NCBI GenBank assembly: GCA_013813345.1
Contig: JACCRW010000158.1
Coordinates: 1 to 15,276, forward strand
Source of the DNA: Actinomycetota bacterium
Lineage (GTDB): Bacteria > Actinomycetota > Thermoleophilia > Gaiellales > Gaiellaceae
Direction of reading: 5' to 3'
DNA length: 15,276 nt
The notes below the pieces were generated by a model. The model was not told where the DNA came from. It ran no database searches and worked only from the letters and a program-made list of their open reading frames with translations. This document shows, piece by piece, positions 13,883-15,276 of the stretch. A program made the position numbers and the translations under genes. Numbering within the stretch: position 1 is the first letter of the stretch; every line of letters begins with the position of its first letter.

Positions 13883-14768
13883 TCGCCACGAGGCTGGCCG
13901 CCGCCGCCTCGATCCGATCGCGTCTGCGCAAGACGTCAAGCCAACGCTTCGGGATCGCCTCGACTCCATGCCTCGCGCCGAGCAACGCGCCGGCGACGGC
14001 TGCGTTCGTGTCCGTGTCGCCGCCGAGCGAGATCGCCCAGAGAACGCCGCGCTCGTAGTCGTCGATTTCAGTCAGCGCGTGCAGCGCGACCCCGAGCGCC
14101 GTCCAGCAGGCGCCGGTCTGGTTGGCGGCGAGCGCGGCCAGCTCAGCGGCGTCGGCGTCGAGCGCCTCGAGCAGCTTCGGCTCGCCGGCGCACTCGGCTC
14201 GGGCCGCGGGGAGCGGCTCGTCGAGCGACAGCAGCGCCCCGCACAGCGCTGCCGATGCGTGCCCGGCGCGCGCATCGCCGTGGGTGAGCACAGCGTCGGC
14301 TCGAGCAGCGTCAACGGCCTCGGCGAGCGAGCTTGCGGCGAGCCCGATCGGCGCCGCCCGCATGATCGTGCCGTTGCCGGCGCCACTGCCTGTGCGCTCG
14401 ACATACGTCCGTGCCTGCTCACGCGCCTCGGCCGCGCTCGAGGCGCCGCGAAGCGCCGCGCTTGTGGCGTTGCCGATGTCCTTCGGCCCGGAGCTTGCCC
14501 AGTCGGCGTAGCGGCGCGTGACGTCGTCGAGATCGAGCAGGCCGTGGGCGCCGATGCTCTCCGCCAGGCAAAGAGCCATCGTCGTGTCGTCCGTCCACTC
14601 ACCCGGCAACCAGCCGAAGCTGCCGCCGCCCGTCATCTCCAGCCCGGCCTCGACCGCGGTAGCCGCCCGGGCCGGCGCGGCGAACTCGAGCGGCGCTCCG
14701 AGCGCATCAGCGACTGCCAGCCCGAGCAGCCCTCCGCGCGCCCGCTCGGGTTGCGTGAGAGTCGGCAC
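13875..14768 (-). CDS. ADP-ribosylglycohydrolase family protein
   Basis: Members of this family (DraG/ARH) remove ADP-ribose from proteins or nucleic acids, or cleave related ADP-ribose compounds, using two magnesium ions. The 297-residue length is typical. The metal-site motifs are complete: GLAVADALGAPLEF near the start, WTDDTTM with D60, D61 and T62, GNGTIMRAAPIG at 131-142 and GGDTDTNAAVAGALLGA with D251, D253 and T254. The protein has no signal peptide and should act in the cytoplasm. It starts at a GTG with a -10 box eight bases upstream. The 3' end overlaps the PD-(D/E)XK gene by eight bases, tail to tail. No ADP-ribosyltransferase is visible nearby, so the substrate cannot be given. 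Catalytic competence appears intact. Confidence 0.94.
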   Translation of the reverse strand: MPTLTQPERARGGLLGLAVADALGAPLEFAAPARAATAVEAGLEMTGGGSFGWLPGEWTDDTTMALCLAESIGAHGLLDLDDVTRRYADWASSGPKDIGNATSAALRGASSAAEAREQARTYVERTGSGAGNGTIMRAAPIGLAASSLAEAVDAARADAVLTHGDARAGHASAALCGALLSLDEPLPAARAECAGEPKLLEALDADAAELAALAANQTGACWTALGVALHALTEIDDYERGVLWAISLGGDTDTNAAVAGALLGARHGVEAIPKRWLDVLRRRDRIEAAAASLVAIR

Positions 14769-14776
14769 CGTCGGCG

Positions 14777-14782
14777 ATCCTA
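14777..14782 (-). promoter_or_regulatory. -10 box of the ADP-ribosylglycohydrolase promoter
   Basis: TAGGAT on the minus strand is eight bases before the GTG start and identical to the rpsT -10 box. A leader of one or two bases is expected. Its -35 region would fall next to the phoH -10 box. Confidence 0.42.
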
Positions 14783-14787
14783 CGTCG

Positions 14788-14820
14788 ATCCGGCCAGTCC
14801 CGGCCTACACTGGGCCGGAT
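14788..14820. repeat. Inverted repeat flanking the phoH -10 box, operator candidate
   Basis: ATCCGGCC at 14788-14795 and GGCCGGAT at 14813-14820 are perfect eight-base arms around 17 bases. The phoH -10 box is between them and the right arm runs into the phoH ATG. A third copy, CCGGCC at 14800-14805, is spaced exactly ten bases from the one at 14790. A repressor-binding site is possible; no regulator can be named. Confidence 0.4.
14806..14811 (+). promoter_or_regulatory. -10 box of a leaderless phoH promoter
   Basis: TACACT lies seven bases before the phoH ATG, so the transcript should start at the start codon. No Shine-Dalgarno sequence is present. It faces away from the ADP-ribosylglycohydrolase promoter, with 23 bases between the two -10 boxes. 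Confidence 0.5.
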
Positions 14821-15276
14821 GCAGGAAGTCCTCTCAGTCCCGAACGAGGTTGCGGCCGAGCTTGCCGGCGTCGGCGATGGCGTGCTGGATGCTCTGCGCG
14901 GGCGGCTGCATTGCACCCTGCGCCTGCGCGGCAACCAGCTCACGATCGAGGGCGGCGACGAGCAGGTCGCCGCGGCGCGCGCGGTGGTGGACGAGCTGGT
15001 CGAGCTCGTCGAGGGCGGCCACGAGATCGGCCCCGACACCGTCGGGGCGGTCGCGTCCGCGCTCGATCAGGCCGAGGACATCCGTCACGTCTTCGACGAC
15101 GTCGTCTGGCGGCACCGCGGCAAGAAGATCGCCCCGAAGACGTTGACCCAGAAGCGCTACGTCGACTCGATCCGCAACTCGACGGTGACCTTCGGGATCG
15201 GCCCGGCGGGCACCGGCAAGACCTACTTGGCGATGGCGCTCGCGGTCGCGGCGCTCTCCGAGCGGCAGGTCGGCCG
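14819..15276 (+). CDS. phoH: PhoH family protein, 5' part only
   Basis: PhoH-like proteins are cytoplasmic P-loop ATPases linked to RNA metabolism and often encoded beside ybeY. The gene runs off the right end after 152 codons. The visible part has the KH-like N-terminal segment (LHCTLRLRGNQLTIEG, about 28-43), a helical linker, KTLTQKRYVDSIRNSTVTFG and the Walker A motif GPAGTGKT at 128-135 followed by YLAMALAVAAL. The spacing from the start to Walker A matches the family. The ATG is supported by the -10 box seven bases upstream. In Actinobacteria phoH commonly follows the hrcA-dnaJ region, so the gene resumes the ancestral order after the inserted genes. The rest of the ATPase domain lies outside the window. 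Confidence 0.94.
   Translation, partial: MQEVLSVPNEVAAELAGVGDGVLDALRGRLHCTLRLRGNQLTIEGGDEQVAAARAVVDELVELVEGGHEIGPDTVGAVASALDQAEDIRHVFDDVVWRHRGKKIAPKTLTQKRYVDSIRNSTVTFGIGPAGTGKTYLAMALAVAALSERQVG

Noticed and set aside
1..15276. CRISPR arrays, tRNA or rRNA genes, insertion sequences
   Set aside because: Reading both strands I saw no regularly spaced repeats, no tRNA T-loop signature in a cloverleaf context, and no transposase or terminal inverted repeats.

Overview
The window is about 70% GC by sampling and has actinobacterial character. The order comEA-comEC-holA-rpsT, then lepA-hemW-hrcA-dnaJ and finally phoH, is the order known from Actinobacteria. GTG and TTG starts are common, and most transcription units have a TANNNT -10 box almost touching the start codon, as in leaderless actinobacterial genes. 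A deep-branching actinobacterium (for example Thermoleophilia) is my inference; nothing here proves the class.

Left part (1-3582, plus strand): the 3' end of comEA overlaps comEC by four bases. Both belong to the DNA-uptake machinery. holA (DNA polymerase III delta subunit) follows after nine bases, with its own apparent promoter overlapping the comEC stop codon. rpsT (ribosomal protein S20) lies on the minus strand and converges on holA. It is divergent from murJ, and the roughly 96-base gap between rpsT and murJ holds two promoters facing apart.

Centre (3933-12285, plus strand): murJ (lipid II flippase), lepA (elongation factor 4), hemW (radical-SAM heme chaperone), hrcA (heat-shock repressor), dnaJ (co-chaperone), prmA (L11 methyltransferase), a HIT-family hydrolase and yqeY (GatB/YqeY-like). 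These are tightly packed housekeeping genes. hrcA and dnaJ each carry an apparent near-leaderless promoter, and no CIRCE operator is visible.

Right part (12282-15276): an accessory-looking stretch sits between yqeY and phoH. It holds a dual-specificity-type phosphatase, a PD-(D/E)XK nuclease-like protein with lower GC and atypical codons, and a convergent ADP-ribosylglycohydrolase. The window ends inside phoH (P-loop ATPase), whose start is divergent from the ADP-ribosylglycohydrolase across only 50 bases containing two interleaved promoters and an inverted repeat.

The most notable points are: (1) a ComEC whose metallo-beta-lactamase-like domain has lost the first two histidines of HxHxDH but kept the other metal ligands; (2) the PD-(D/E)XK gene and its phosphatase and ADP-ribosylglycohydrolase neighbours; (3) the repeated TANNNT-N6 start architecture, in two cases sharing bases with the upstream stop codon; (4) the phoH promoter operator-like repeat. 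I saw no CRISPR array, tRNA, rRNA or insertion sequence.
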